The notes under the pieces: generated by a model
Told to the model about the DNA's origin: nothing
What the model saw: the letters and a program-made list of their open reading frames with translations, nothing else
Database searches by the model: none
Shown: positions 11,400-21,489 of the stretch, piece after piece
Position numbering within the stretch: position 1 is the stretch's first letter
How the letters are laid out: each line of letters opens with the position of its first letter
Position numbers and translations under genes: made by a program
Source: Utricularia gibba
Lineage: Eukaryota; Streptophyta; Magnoliopsida; Lamiales; Lentibulariaceae
Direction of reading: 5' to 3'
DNA length: 64,000 nucleotides
Assembly (NCBI GenBank): GCA_002189035.1
Contig: NEEC01000002.1
Location: forward strand, 1,426,001 to 1,490,000

Positions 11400-11620
11400 C
11401 ACCTGAAAAGGAACGTGTTCAGCGCGGTGAACCCAACGCCAAGCTTCGCTTCAATGCCTCTCTACAGTTACCTGGTGATACCGTTTATTGTTTTTTTATT
11501 GTGGGCCTAATGGGCCTACCTTCCGGACTATACTAAACAAATTATGGGCTTTTGAGGGCCCAATATCGAACACGGAATGCGAACCCCGATAAATTGGATG
11601 TTTCAGCTAGGGTTTTGAAG
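11400..11620. promoter_or_regulatory. Divergent promoter with site-II elements and a telo-box, YIP4-like (-) / RPS28 (+)
   Basis: Four site-II type elements (TGGGCC/TGGGCT) lie at 11502-11507, 11511-11516, 11545-11550 and, on the opposite strand, 11557-11562. A telo-box in reverse orientation (TAGGGTTT) lies at 11608-11615. Site II plus telo-box is the established promoter signature of plant ribosomal-protein genes. It sits just upstream of the RPS28 5' UTR, whose intron probably starts near 11690 and ends at the AG just before 12033. The same region must also drive the YIP4-like gene leftwards. Confidence 0.7.
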
Positions 11621-12034
11621 TTCGACGTCTTCGTTTTCTTGCGGCTGTGATTCATCTCGTCTTGCGAAATTCGCATCTGATCTCTGCAGGTGCGCGCCTT
11701 GTGTCTTGATTCGTGATTTTTATTCATGACGCGTTGTCTTTCTGGCTGCAATTTATAGTATGCTTTGGTTTGCTGTTCTTCATCTCTAGTTTCATGATTC
11801 TCCGTCCCGTTCATTTAAATCGACGGTAGGAGGATTACTTGGTATATTCAATAGTGCTTTTGTCGTCTTTGTATGAGGTTGTGATTTTTTTCGAACTTAA
11901 AATCTTGAGAAATCAAACAACAAAAGACTTCACGAAGTCATTCCAAATGTCAAATGGCAGATTCTATTTTCATGTTTGCTCTGGAATTGCCTTTCCAAGC
12001 GATTTATACCCTCTGAATCACATGCATCGCAGAT

Positions 12035-12232
12035 ATGGATTCTCAGATCAAGCATGCCATCGTTGTAAAGGTCATTGGGAGAACAGGCTCAAGAGGGCAG
12101 GTAACCCAAGTGAGAGTTAAGTTTGTGGATGATCAGAATCGTTTCATCATGAGAAACGTTAAGGGCCCTGTTCGCGAGGGAGACATTCTCACACTGCTCG
12201 AGTCAGAGAGGGAGGCAAGAAGGCTGCGCTGA
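12035..12232 (+). CDS. RPS28: 40S ribosomal protein eS28
   Basis: A single coding exon encodes 65 aa: [20 protein letters not shown] at the start, then [20 protein letters not shown] and [20 protein letters not shown] ending EARRLR. This is the full-length eS28 protein of the small cytosolic ribosomal subunit, with the usual length and no missing segment. eS28 lies near the mRNA exit channel by family knowledge. The 5' UTR is split by an intron, so the first exon is non-coding and lies near 11590-11690. Promoter motifs upstream (site II, telo-box) agree with coordinated expression with other ribosomal genes. The 3' end faces the minus-strand NIPA gene across about 400 bp. Confidence 0.97.
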   Translation: MDSQIKHAIVVKVIGRTGSRGQVTQVRVKFVDDQNRFIMRNVKGPVREGDILTLLESEREARRLR

Positions 12233-12644
12233 GTTATCTTGTTCTTAATCCTATTTAGTGTTGATCTTGCTTGGCACTTGGTATGAGTTCTTTGCGGCAA
12301 ACTATACGTAGTTGCTTCTAGTTCTGTGAGATCCTCCTTTTTGGACAAACAAGATTTGAATTTTAAGTGAACTGTTTGCTCTTTCATTATGATGTCAGAA
12401 CCAAGAAAATGATCCCCTGGTCTAAATCGCCACATGGGCTTCTGTTTTTTTTCTGTGAAAGTGGACAGAGGGTACCCATGAGGCCAAACGGAACATGGTA
12501 TGTGACACGAATGAATAAACAAATGGATTGGTACCCAGCAAACCATATGGATGCAATACAAGCACAAGGTGAATGCGAAGGACATGAGACACTCAATGGT
12601 GTCGTGGGAGTTTACTGAAACCTGCAGCTGATCACTCAGGTGGT

Positions 12645-14770
12645 TTATGTCTCTTGTCGTCTCAGGGTCAATGGAATGTCTTCCTCGCTGCTCTCGGCTT
12701 GCTTCATGGCCCTTATAACGAAGGAAATTGATCCTGAAGCAGAAAGTTCAGTCATCTCTATCACAGATGAAACTTGCGAGCCATATAAAAAATGCCAGAA
12801 AGAGAATGAGCATACCATCAGCCATGTCTTTTGTCTTGTGAAGAAGGAAGGTGCCTGAGAGAATTGTTACAAACCCGCACATTTCTGTAACAATCTGGGT
12901 CGGATTCTGCCGGTCCCAATCCTGATCATATCAGCAGAACACATTCAGAGAATGTTCCAAATGGTTTGTTAAGCAAACAGGAGAGTGAAAGTGTTTAAAA
13001 AATGCCTAGACAGGAAGCCATAGCCATTGTGGGTGAGTAATATGTGCACCCATCCATTTCCCCAGCAGAGGAACTTTTAATTGGCCACAACACTATGTCA
13101 AAAAAATACCAATAGTGAGATAAGAAGGTCCTTGATAGATTACCTTGAACATGATCACGCTGGCTATGATGGTCAAGGATGTGAACATCACATAGTAAAT
13201 TGGCGACACTAGGGCTGTGTTGAATGTGTCAAGGGCCTGCATATAACATACCACGGATGTGAGAAATACAGGGAGCTTACTCGCAAGATTTCGGTATTGG
13301 GCTACTGGAGATCACATAGCTAAACAACCCACTATAGGGAGCAGTTTGGTGGCACAGACCACCTTCGAACTACGCAAAACTAAATATGAGATCATGACGC
13401 CAACCATTGTTCACCTTATTCAGGTAATTCATCTGCGTGAGGACACAAACCAGGACAACCAGTGCAAAGACCCATGTCTGGGGATAGAACAGCTGGTTCG
13501 TCCCATTGAATGTCAGCTTCAGTGCTATTCCAAGTGCTTTGACACTCATCACCTATTTCATTCCAGCATCAGAATAGGCGGGTGATTTCATGATTTTGAT
13601 ATTCATACGAATACAAATGAGGCATACCGAGAGCGAGCCAACAAGAGAGCAGACACCAATATAGAACCATATGTGGGTGTGACCATACTGCGGTACGTAA
13701 TGAAATATCAAGACAACAACAACAGCAATCACCAGAGTCGCATATATAACAAAACCTGCCGCAGACGTGGGAGCCTGTTAGTTCACAAATGGCACACGGA
13801 AACAATTAACCTTAAACACACATGGCAAACACAATTCAGTATACCTGGTTCTGTGGCAAGGTCCCAAACTTCTTTCACGGATTGGATCTCACGTTCTTGA
13901 GGAGCATGTAGAACGACAGTCGTCGATCCCACAACACACAAAGCACAACCAAGAACACCAAATATGTGCAGCTTTTCCCTTAAAATCACATGCGCAAGTG
14001 CAGCACTGCAATACATAGAAAAGGTAAGCTTGTACTGTTGTTTATCGTTTTAAGGTATGGGAAGAAGCCCAAAATCATGCCTGATAATAATACTAAGTGC
14101 GCCAAGTGGGGTGACCAGAATGGCAGGTGCAAATGCATATGCTGCAAAATTTGCAATTTCTCCAACAATCACTGCAAGAAACAACAAGAAAATAGCAATA
14201 CTTAATTCCATCTTACAGAAGTATGGATACTTTGTACCCCCATGGAGAAGGACGTAATTCAACTTACTTGTGATCATTCCTGTCCACCACAGTGGCTCAT
14301 ATAAATACGAATACCCTCCACTCCCTGTGTGATATACGATATCAGAAAGATCAGCTCATCAATTTCTCGGAGGGGAAAAAATAAGAGAGTGATTAAAACA
14401 AAAAAAATAATTAAGCTTGGAAAATCATGCCACCAACTGATAACAAACATAAATCAAAAAAATTCAATCAAATCCAATCAAAGGTTGTTCCTTGTGCATT
14501 TTCCATTCAATCGAAGGCAAGATTTGATTTCCAATGGCCCTATGGAAAAATAAAATAAAATAACTGGTAGTAAAACAGGTTCAGGTTACCAGCCCTGACG
14601 CCCGAAGCGCCTGCTTTCTTTAACCCCTTTTTCTTGATAATGAAGCTAGCGCCAATGAAGAAACTAGAAGACAAAGCTAAAACCAATCCTTTAGTATTAT
14701 CCGACGACATCCCTGTATAGGACACAGCAGCTGCTGCCTTAGCCGCCGCCGCCTCTGTCACCATCCTCAC
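12645..14770 (-). CDS. NIPA-type magnesium transporter (DUF803 family)
   Basis: Nine exons close in frame: 14590-14770, 14268-14324, 14081-14171, 13845-14005, 13628-13755, 13415-13552, 13144-13236, 12816-12921, 12645-12733, for 347 aa. The sequence has the NIPA core: [20 protein letters not shown] (first helix), [93 protein letters not shown] and [17 protein letters not shown]. About nine membrane helices are expected. Animal NIPA proteins move Mg2+ across plasma or endosomal membranes; plant members are less studied. The intron between exons 3 and 4 (14006-14080) has a GC donor, AG|GCATGA, since no usable GT lies there and the joined codon AGT restores the conserved SIIIS-A junction. The start could be at 14770 or the nearby ATG at 14764. 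Confidence 0.94.
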
Positions 14771-15445
14771 AACCCACGACGTGAAATAAAAGTAAACCAG
14801 ATCCCAACTATACCAAAAGCATCCTCCAGGACTTCAGCAACCAAAAATTCTGCAACTCGGACAAATTGAGTGGAACCCCAGATACCCCAAATCCCGTCCT
14901 AAAATCACCGTACACCCCCAACTCAAGTGGAATCCTAGTTAGGTAAATCATAAGAGACTGCTAAACCCCAGTCCGATTCGAGTGCCGAGCATCGCTGAAT
15001 GATAGGGCAATGCAGAGAAAACAGGGCTCCCGCCACGAAATCGAACAAGTTTTCAGATCGAAGGTACAAAAAGATAACCATACACTCCACTCGCTTCTTC
15101 TTTCTGCGTGCTTTTTTTCTCCATCACGCCACTGCGTTTTTTTATTAAAATAACTGCTAAGAAATGGTATGATTTTTAAATAATTTAAAAATAAAGCTAA
15201 AATTAACAATTAGCTCGTCTGCTACCGGCGGCATTCACGGTCACGGGGGCATCACCGCCGGCAGCGCTACCATCGGGGATCCCTCACCCACCCACCCACG
15301 CACATGACATGGGGTGATGTCTTGTTATCAAAGGTGGATTGAAATTCCATGTGCGCCAGCTGATCGCCCACAGTACCAAGATGGCTAGTGGGTGGTAAAT
15401 ACCGCATTATTTAAGGAAGGAGGCGTGCTCGCACTCTTCAACACG
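14771..15445. other. Divergent spacer between NIPA (-) and the six-cysteine peptide gene (+)
   Basis: This 675 bp stretch holds the NIPA 5' UTR (to roughly 15110) and, further right, CCCACCCACCCACG sequence at about 15288-15302. A TATTTAAG element at 15410-15417 is a plausible TATA box about 30 bp upstream of the peptide gene start. No other gene was recognised. Confidence 0.4.
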
Positions 15446-15846
15446 ATGGAGAAGAGTACTAAGATTTTGACGGCGGTGGTCACCATCTTCTTCGTTTATT
15501 GCGCCGTCGCCGACGTCGCTCTTGCCGTTCCTTACGACTGCATCGATTCCTGCGAAACGGGCTGTGTAACCATCGATCCCAACCGTAACGCCTAATTCAC
15601 CTTCTCTTTATTGTTTTCGTACCTCGGTTTTCCCTTGATGGGTTGCATTCAGTTTCATCTCTAATTGTTATTTTCAATTGTGAAGCTCGAATCCTTGCAC
15701 GGTGCAACGGCAAGTGTCGCATCAGGTGTGCTCCACTCAAAGGTGAGTAACACTTAGTAAAACATAGCGTGGAATCGATTTGCCGTTAGAAATTGAGTTG
15801 CTTTGATGAGTTTGCAGGGTTTGAAAGTTCTGAACCTCACGAGTGA
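15446..15846 (+). CDS. Small secreted six-cysteine peptide (CX3CX3C ... CX3CX3C)
   Basis: Three exons (15446-15584, 15686-15742, 15818-15846) join in frame to a 74-aa precursor. Residues 5-27 are a clear signal peptide (ILTAVVTIFFVYCAVADVAL), with likely cleavage after VALA. The mature part of about 47 residues contains all six other cysteines in two symmetric blocks: CIDSCETGC (32-40) and CNGKCRIRC (53-61), separated by 12 residues. Two CX3C-type helices facing each other resemble the helical-hairpin fold of alpha-hairpinins or thionin-like plant peptides, which have antimicrobial or inhibitor roles. I do not recognise this exact six-cysteine pattern as a named family. It ends with an acidic tail, FESSEPHE. 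Introns with good GT-AG sites argue that the gene is real. Function is unknown. Confidence 0.72.
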
Positions 15847-16216
15847 AGTAATACTGCACAAGCTTAAGGATGCAGTAAACTAAAAGCTGAAGTTATGCAT
15901 TTGTTTCTGCTGCCTGAAGCTCTGCAGTCATGAGACTGCAAGCAATTCAATGTCTGTCATTCTACTAGTTGATTGAATCAGTCAAGCTGTAAGCTTGAGA
16001 TTCTCTTCAATTGTTCTGTTGGTTGAAGTAACAAGTGAATATTTACAGTAGTATCCTTACCTGCCTGAGGCTGTTCTGCCCATATAGAGGGTTGGTTTGT
16101 TTGCTTGTTCTTCCGTTATCCGTGGAAAATCACTCGATGTAACCACATGCTTCTGTAGAACTCATTAATGGATTCCAAATTCCAGCTGCTATAGTGTCCG
16201 TGTGCTTGCCACTGAA
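15847..16216. other. Convergent 3' UTRs, peptide gene (+) and CRK kinase (-)
   Basis: This 370 bp region lies between two converging stop codons. It has no open frame with family resemblance and probably contains both 3' UTRs. Confidence 0.4.
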
Positions 16217-19058
16217 TCATCCGCCTCTATCCAACCAAGATGGCTTGTTATCAGTGTGGACTTTGCTTTGAGCTTTCCTTACAGCTATCTGAATCATTCT
16301 CTCATGCTCCTTAAGCATATCCTCTATGCTCCTCCCTCGAGGCAACAATGGTCCTGAGTAGTGCATTCTTGTCTTCTTCATAGCAAATGCCTGCGATGCA
16401 TCGCAATAAGAAGTGAAATGGCTTGTTTACAGAATCACAAGTACATAAAATATGTGCAGAATCTTACATTATGCTTGCGAGATGTCAGCTTATTGTCCTG
16501 GTAACCAGATTCATGTCCTTGAAGCAAATGGTGAGAGGATTCTGAACCATTCATCTCATCATATCTAGTAGCATGACCCTTTCTGAGATACCGTGGATGG
16601 ATAATAGTCTCCATGCCAAAATCGAGCTTAGAGCCATGCCCAGGTACCACGGATTTCGACAAGTGGGATGGCCTTGCATCTGATACCTGCTGTTTAAGTG
16701 ATTTCTTGATCATCATGTCCCTAGAGCTAAACGAACCGCCATTGTCTGCAGCAGTATATGCATCCATGAGCAGGGAGCGACTGGTTTCTGAGGATCCTCG
16801 AGAAGATTTGACTGGAAAATCAGAGCCATCTTGAGGACCCCGTAATGCATTCTTATTCGTGCCATTTGGATGCCATTTCGGTTCCTAGTTGCAGCAAACT
16901 TTTGAGTAGAATGAAGGCTTGAGCTAGAAGGCACAAGGTTGGTAATCGAAACATACCTTAACTGAGGATTGAAGCTGGGAATCAGCATGTGGTGCTGTGG
17001 CAAGTTCTGTTTCATAGTGATGATTTCCTGAAGATCCACCTTCTGCCCCCCCTCCAGTCGCTGCCCTCGTTCTACAATCATGCAGTCATTTTGACAGCAC
17101 AAGTAACACATATCAACAGGTGCATTGGACATATCAAGCGACACTCAAACAAGTTCTGGAGACGAGGAGTTTACCTTCTTGCCTGTGCATCCCATGCTTT
17201 GATATCCTGTTCTTTGCTTGGAGGGTACCTTGGAAAAGATGACGGTTCACAGGGAGAGGACTGGTCGTGAAGAACTGATACACAACAGCCACCAAATAGG
17301 TATAAAGAGTGTGTGCTCCATTTCAAAGCATCAACACCCTTCTAGAGAAGAGCAGGCATACCTCACTCTGAAGAGCAGAGGTCGCCGTACCTCTACGCTC
17401 TGGTTCGAAAGCGAGGAGCGACCGGAGAAGCGACATTGCCGGCAGAGGAAAATCCTTGAATGCCTCATCCATGCATCCCTTGTAAGGATGATGAGGCTTG
17501 AAAATTGTTTTGTTTGGTAACTTTGAGTTCTTCCAATACTCTTCTGATGGTGAACCGCACAGTTTGAAGATCTTATGCAACTGTTCAACCTGTAACAAAG
17601 GTGCTTTTTTTGTGTTAGTTCATATCTGTAAGCTACTGAACTCCCTCCATGCACAATACCTCTGTCCTCCCAGGCATAATCGGCCTCCCTGCATAGTGTT
17701 CTGCAATAATACATCCAGTGCTCCACAGATCCACGCTCACTCCATAACCTGTATCACCGAGCAAAAGCTCCGGCGGACGATACCATAGCGTGACAACCCG
17801 GCTCGTCAAAGGCTGCATCTGCATCTTGGTTGCTCGAAAAAATGTTGCTAAACCAAAGTCTCCAACTTTAAGGTTTCCATTGTCATCAACAAGGAGATTG
17901 GCTCCTTTGATGTCTCTGTGAAGCACTCCACGGCAATGGCAGTGCTCCAGCCCAAGAAGCAATTGTCGAATCAAGCATTTAATCTAATTGTCAAGAGAGC
18001 ACTCAATATAAACAAACAGGGTAACTTCTGAAACTCAATAAGCACAACATGAAGCAAGAAGAAACAAGTGGAACAGAGTTCAGTAAATAGCAAAGAGTTG
18101 ATGTGAGACATACCTGAGATTGGGTGAAGCTGACCTTGGGTGAAGCCATGAGACCAGCTAGATCATGTTCCATGTAAGGAAAAACAAGGTATAAGCTTGC
18201 TGAAAACTTGGGGGCAATAAGACCTTCAAGCTTGATGACATTTGGATGATCAAGACGGCGTAAAATGAGAATTTCACGAGACATGAAACGAACACTTTCT
18301 GGATCCATGTTGATGAACCGCACTTTTTTAAGTGCAACAAGTTTTCCTGACTCAAGGTCTCGAGCTCTGTACACGCTGCTGTATGTTCCTTGCCCAATCT
18401 GGCCAACAAGTTGAGAAGTGTATATAAGAAAACACTTTTTATGAAAAGGGAAACAATGCATTTTGACATCAACAGTTTCTCTACCGGATATCACTCAATG
18501 CAGTAGCAAATAAGAAATGCTAGCCATGATTTAACCTGAAGATTTATAACATACTTCCTCTTAACAGTAAACATACAATCGAACTTCAGGCCAACTGCAA
18601 GCATCAAGGTTTCAAAAGAGGAAGGTGGTTACCTTCTCCAGCTTCTCAAAAGAATCTAGCTTTCTGGGCACCCATCCCTTGATGGCCTCCCCAGCCAAAG
18701 ATGTCAGCCATGATGGCCATCCAGCAACAACTTGAGCCCCATCAACCCCATTGTGTACATTAAATTCCCGGCATATACCAGGTTTCATATGGTGATCATC
18801 CTCACCGCGTGTCACATAACCACTAGATTTAGCGTTCGCATCCTCCCAAGAAACTGGTGTAGAAGTACAGCTTCTCCCTGCAGTTCCTGTGGATATGATA
18901 ACTCCTGTTGATGGTGCATAATCAACTTCATCGTCAACATCCACACGTTCCTCTGCTTCCCTAGAAGAAGAGACCAACCGTTTTGATACTCTCTTTGATT
19001 TCTTCCTGTCTCTCACCTTGTTCTCATCATTTGCTCCCTTGGAGCAAACGCAGCCCAT
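16217..19058 (-). CDS. CRK-type cyclin-dependent-like Ser/Thr kinase (At1g54610 group), one-base frameshift in exon 5
   Basis: Eight coding exons: 18633-19058, 18114-18398, 17660-17983, 17362-17589, 17175-17274, 16957-17071, 16468-16884, 16217-16390. The protein starts MGCVCSKG, an N-myristoylation site with cysteines for palmitoylation, so membrane attachment is likely. The kinase domain has [26 protein letters not shown] (catalytic loop), DFGLATFF and [15 protein letters not shown], all typical of this CDK-related plant group. Exon 5 starts in frame as FFTTSPLP, but the expected continuation, [14 protein letters not shown], is one frame over, so one base is missing near the GGG at 17252-17254. 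Exons 6-8 then continue in the family-like frame to a C terminus with [20 protein letters not shown]. As written, translation would stop early in exon 7, after the kinase domain. Either an assembly error or a very recent mutation explains this. Confidence 0.88.
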
Positions 19059-19801
19059 GCCCAATACAACTTTCGCCCGCTTTGTTCTTTTCACAGGAAA
19101 CTTAATATTCTTAAAACATACCAAGATCTTGCTTTTCCCTAGTTCTATCAGCATCCAGCTCTCAATATCATTAGAAGGGAATCCAAAACAACAAATGCAT
19201 CCCCTCAAATAATAATTCTGAAACTTAGATACATATTTCCTTACCACTCACAGAATCAAGTGATCATCTTTAGCAAACCCAGATTGGTAAGAAATCAGAG
19301 AAAAAAAACCCAGATAAGAATATACAAATCGAAGCCATTCCCTGCGTTAGGGATTCTGAATAGAGAAGGGAAATTGCAAAAGCAGAAAATTTGTGTGAAC
19401 CATGAATAGCAACAATCTACAGCCATAATCTCATGTCAATCTTGAGAATCAATTACAGTCAGTAGGTGATTTTTTTTAAAAAAGCTCCGTCACGTTCGAT
19501 TGGATTGTGCATTCAGAAAAGGAAGGGAAGAGAGAAGAATCCGGATTTTAAATCTGCAGAAATGCCGATGAAGGTGAATGACCGTTGGAAGGAGGACGTT
19601 GAAATTAGAATAATGAGGAAAAATATATATATTTTCGAGGGTTTTGGGCCTGGGTTCGCTCTCCGCGACAGCCCAAATACCCGAATGTTAAATGGGCTCA
19701 GACCCATTCACGGAATTAATGGTAATTTTCCGAAAAAAGAAAAAGAAAAAGTTTTCTCTTCTGTGGCAATGAGCTTCAAATCAATTCATCTCCCCGATTC
19801 A
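19059..19801. other. CRK 5' UTR/promoter and 3' UTR of the small membrane protein gene
   Basis: Just upstream of the CRK ATG the minus strand reads as 5' UTR, with possible introns to about 19400. TGGGCC and AGCCCA type elements occur near 19645-19675. The remainder up to 19801 is probably 3' UTR of the next minus-strand gene. No further gene was seen. Confidence 0.35.
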
Positions 19802-20097
19802 TCAACCCCCGCGCTTCCGATCACCTTGGGAGTCCTCACCTTCCGCCGCACCGGCGCAGGCGCTCGTGGCCGAATTTCTTAGCTCCGGCGCGTCATCCCG
19901 GCAGCCAACGCACGGCCCACATTTCGCTTCTAACCAGCTCTCAACGTCGAATCCCCCGCGCCCCATGATTCGGCGGCCCGTACAAATCCTGCCAACCGCC
20001 ACAGCCAAAGCACTGAGTAGAGCGACGACGGCGAGAACACCGATGAGAGGGCCTACCGATCCTCGGGGACGGACGGCGGAGCAAGCACCTGGTCCAT
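19802..20097 (-). CDS. Small single-pass membrane protein of unknown function (frameshifted near residue 14)
   Basis: From the ATG at 20097 the minus strand reads MDQVLAPPSVPEDR and then a stop. One frame over it continues VGPLIGVLAVVALLSALAVA, GRICTGRRIMGRGGFDVESW and LEAKCGPCVGC, followed by a low-complexity acidic tail. Small plant proteins of this type carry a short Pro-rich head, a VGPLIGV transmembrane helix and a GRxCxGRRIMG block, and I recognise both halves. Inserting one base at the short CC/GG run near 20055-20057 joins them into one protein of about 98 aa. The second frame has no ATG of its own before the helix. So this is either an assembly error or a fresh null allele. No function is known to me. 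Confidence 0.6.
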
Positions 20098-20469
20098 CTT
20101 TGCGGTGACGGCGGAGAAAGAAATCAGTGAAAAGGGATTTGAGAAAAGATCTGAGAATTGATGTCGTACGTGAGCATTTATTTTACTGCTGTAGCTGGCC
20201 CCCGGTAAGAATAAAATGGGTAACCTGTAATAAATACTAAAGAAATAAAATAAAAATAAAAATTATTACATATATCTTTATCATAAAATACTTTATTAGT
20301 ATTTAAGAAACAAAAATATCTAATTGGTAACATTTATCACATGCAATTCTTTAAATTATTTTTCTTTTTCTCGTCAATTATTAACATTTTTAGAATTAAT
20401 TATAATTTATTGGATATATTATTATAAAATATAAGGCGTTTATTTCGATGACTTTTCAAGTGTAGGGGC

Positions 20470-20505
20470 ATGACAATCACGTGGGCAGGAACGCCACGTG
20501 GCTTC
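20470..20505. promoter_or_regulatory. Two G-boxes (CACGTG), divergent promoter
   Basis: CACGTG occurs at 20478-20483, and the fully palindromic GCCACGTGGC at 20493-20502, 15 bp apart. They lie between the small membrane protein gene (-) and the gene at 20739 (+), about 240 bp upstream of the latter. A TATA box (TCTATAAAG) lies at 20685-20693. G-boxes are bound by bZIP and bHLH factors in light, ABA and stress responses. Regulation here is inferred from motif content only. Confidence 0.55.
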
Positions 20506-20738
20506 GCTTTTTCTCCCGGTGGATGAAGATGAACGGCTGAGATAGTCCAGGACTTTTCAAATATCTTTCACGTAGCTGTCTGTAGGCTCGGGCCGAACCA
20601 AACCGTGGGCGCCACGCCGAACCAACAGGTTACCGACGCGGAATCTATCTCCCAATTATTTGTCATCGTTATCGGTTAAATCTATCTATAAAGTCCGGCC
20701 ACAACGGCTGGAGAGTGAAGAGGTGATCGGAATCGTTG

Positions 20739-20969
20739 ATGGCGAGTAACGTAGTGCAGGTTTGCAGAGGCGAGTTCGCGAAGCTGAGGTCCAGGATCCG
20801 GACCTCGAATCCGTTGTCATCCAGGAACGGGGACGTCGCGGAGAGAAGAGAGTTATCGCGGAGTTCGTCCTCGTCGGACGGCGCCGTGTCGGAGATGGAG
20901 GCGAAGGAGGATTCGATGGTATCTGAGTTGACCGTTTTTCTGTTGATGGATCGTTTCTGCCCCAGCTGA
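20739..20969 (+). CDS. Small plant-specific protein of unknown function
   Basis: An uninterrupted frame of 76 aa starts MASNVVQVCRGEFAKLRSRI, goes through a Ser-rich middle (RELSRSSSSSDGAVSEME) and ends SMVSELTVFLLMDRFCPS. Short plant proteins with a basic amphipathic N terminus and a C-terminal SEATVCLLMDRF-like motif exist in many eudicots (from memory, the At2g18210/At4g36500 type) and have no assigned activity. The ending here fits that pattern. A TATA box sits about 45 bp upstream and two G-boxes further up, so the gene is probably inducible. No signal peptide or transmembrane helix is present. Gene reality is likely; function is unknown. Confidence 0.65.
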   Translation: MASNVVQVCRGEFAKLRSRIRTSNPLSSRNGDVAERRELSRSSSSSDGAVSEMEAKEDSMVSELTVFLLMDRFCPS

Positions 20970-21489
20970 GCAGGAACCGGAACCAGATCCAGATCCGATC
21001 CGGTTCGTTGTCGCCTGTTTTGCTTATGGCTGTTTGTGTATATATTCCTGAATTTTTACCTATAGAAAACCTGACGCCGAAGTGGGTTTCGTCTCGTCTA
21101 TGTATGTATCCGACACGTATCCGCCATTTTTCGGCTTTCATCTGCTGTATTTCTGAAATCGGGAGTAACAGAAATTTGGTTTCCTCAAGCTTTCTGTCTG
21201 TCACCCAGTGGGTGTCGCCGTGTCTTAGCCGGCCGCGTCGACGTTGCCAAAAGGGTCAACGTCATTGTGAAAATGAACTAAAAATATCTTAATCGTATAA
21301 AAATAACGGAATTAGGCCAACGTTTTGGGAAATTAAAAACTGAAATATGGGCTAATTTGAGGGGTCAAAATGAAATTACAAGGGACCTGTCTATCTTCTC
21401 CTTCAAGAAATAGGATTTCAATTTGAGGGAACGCGAGGCGACAAGTTCTTGGTGTCTGCCCTGGGAATCAGAGAGTAGTAGTAGCAGGA
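20970..21489. other. 3' region of the small gene and PAC2 promoter
   Basis: This 520 bp stretch separates two plus-strand genes. Open frames show no family resemblance. The final 60 bp before 21490 look like a short 5' UTR of the PAC2 gene. Confidence 0.35.
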
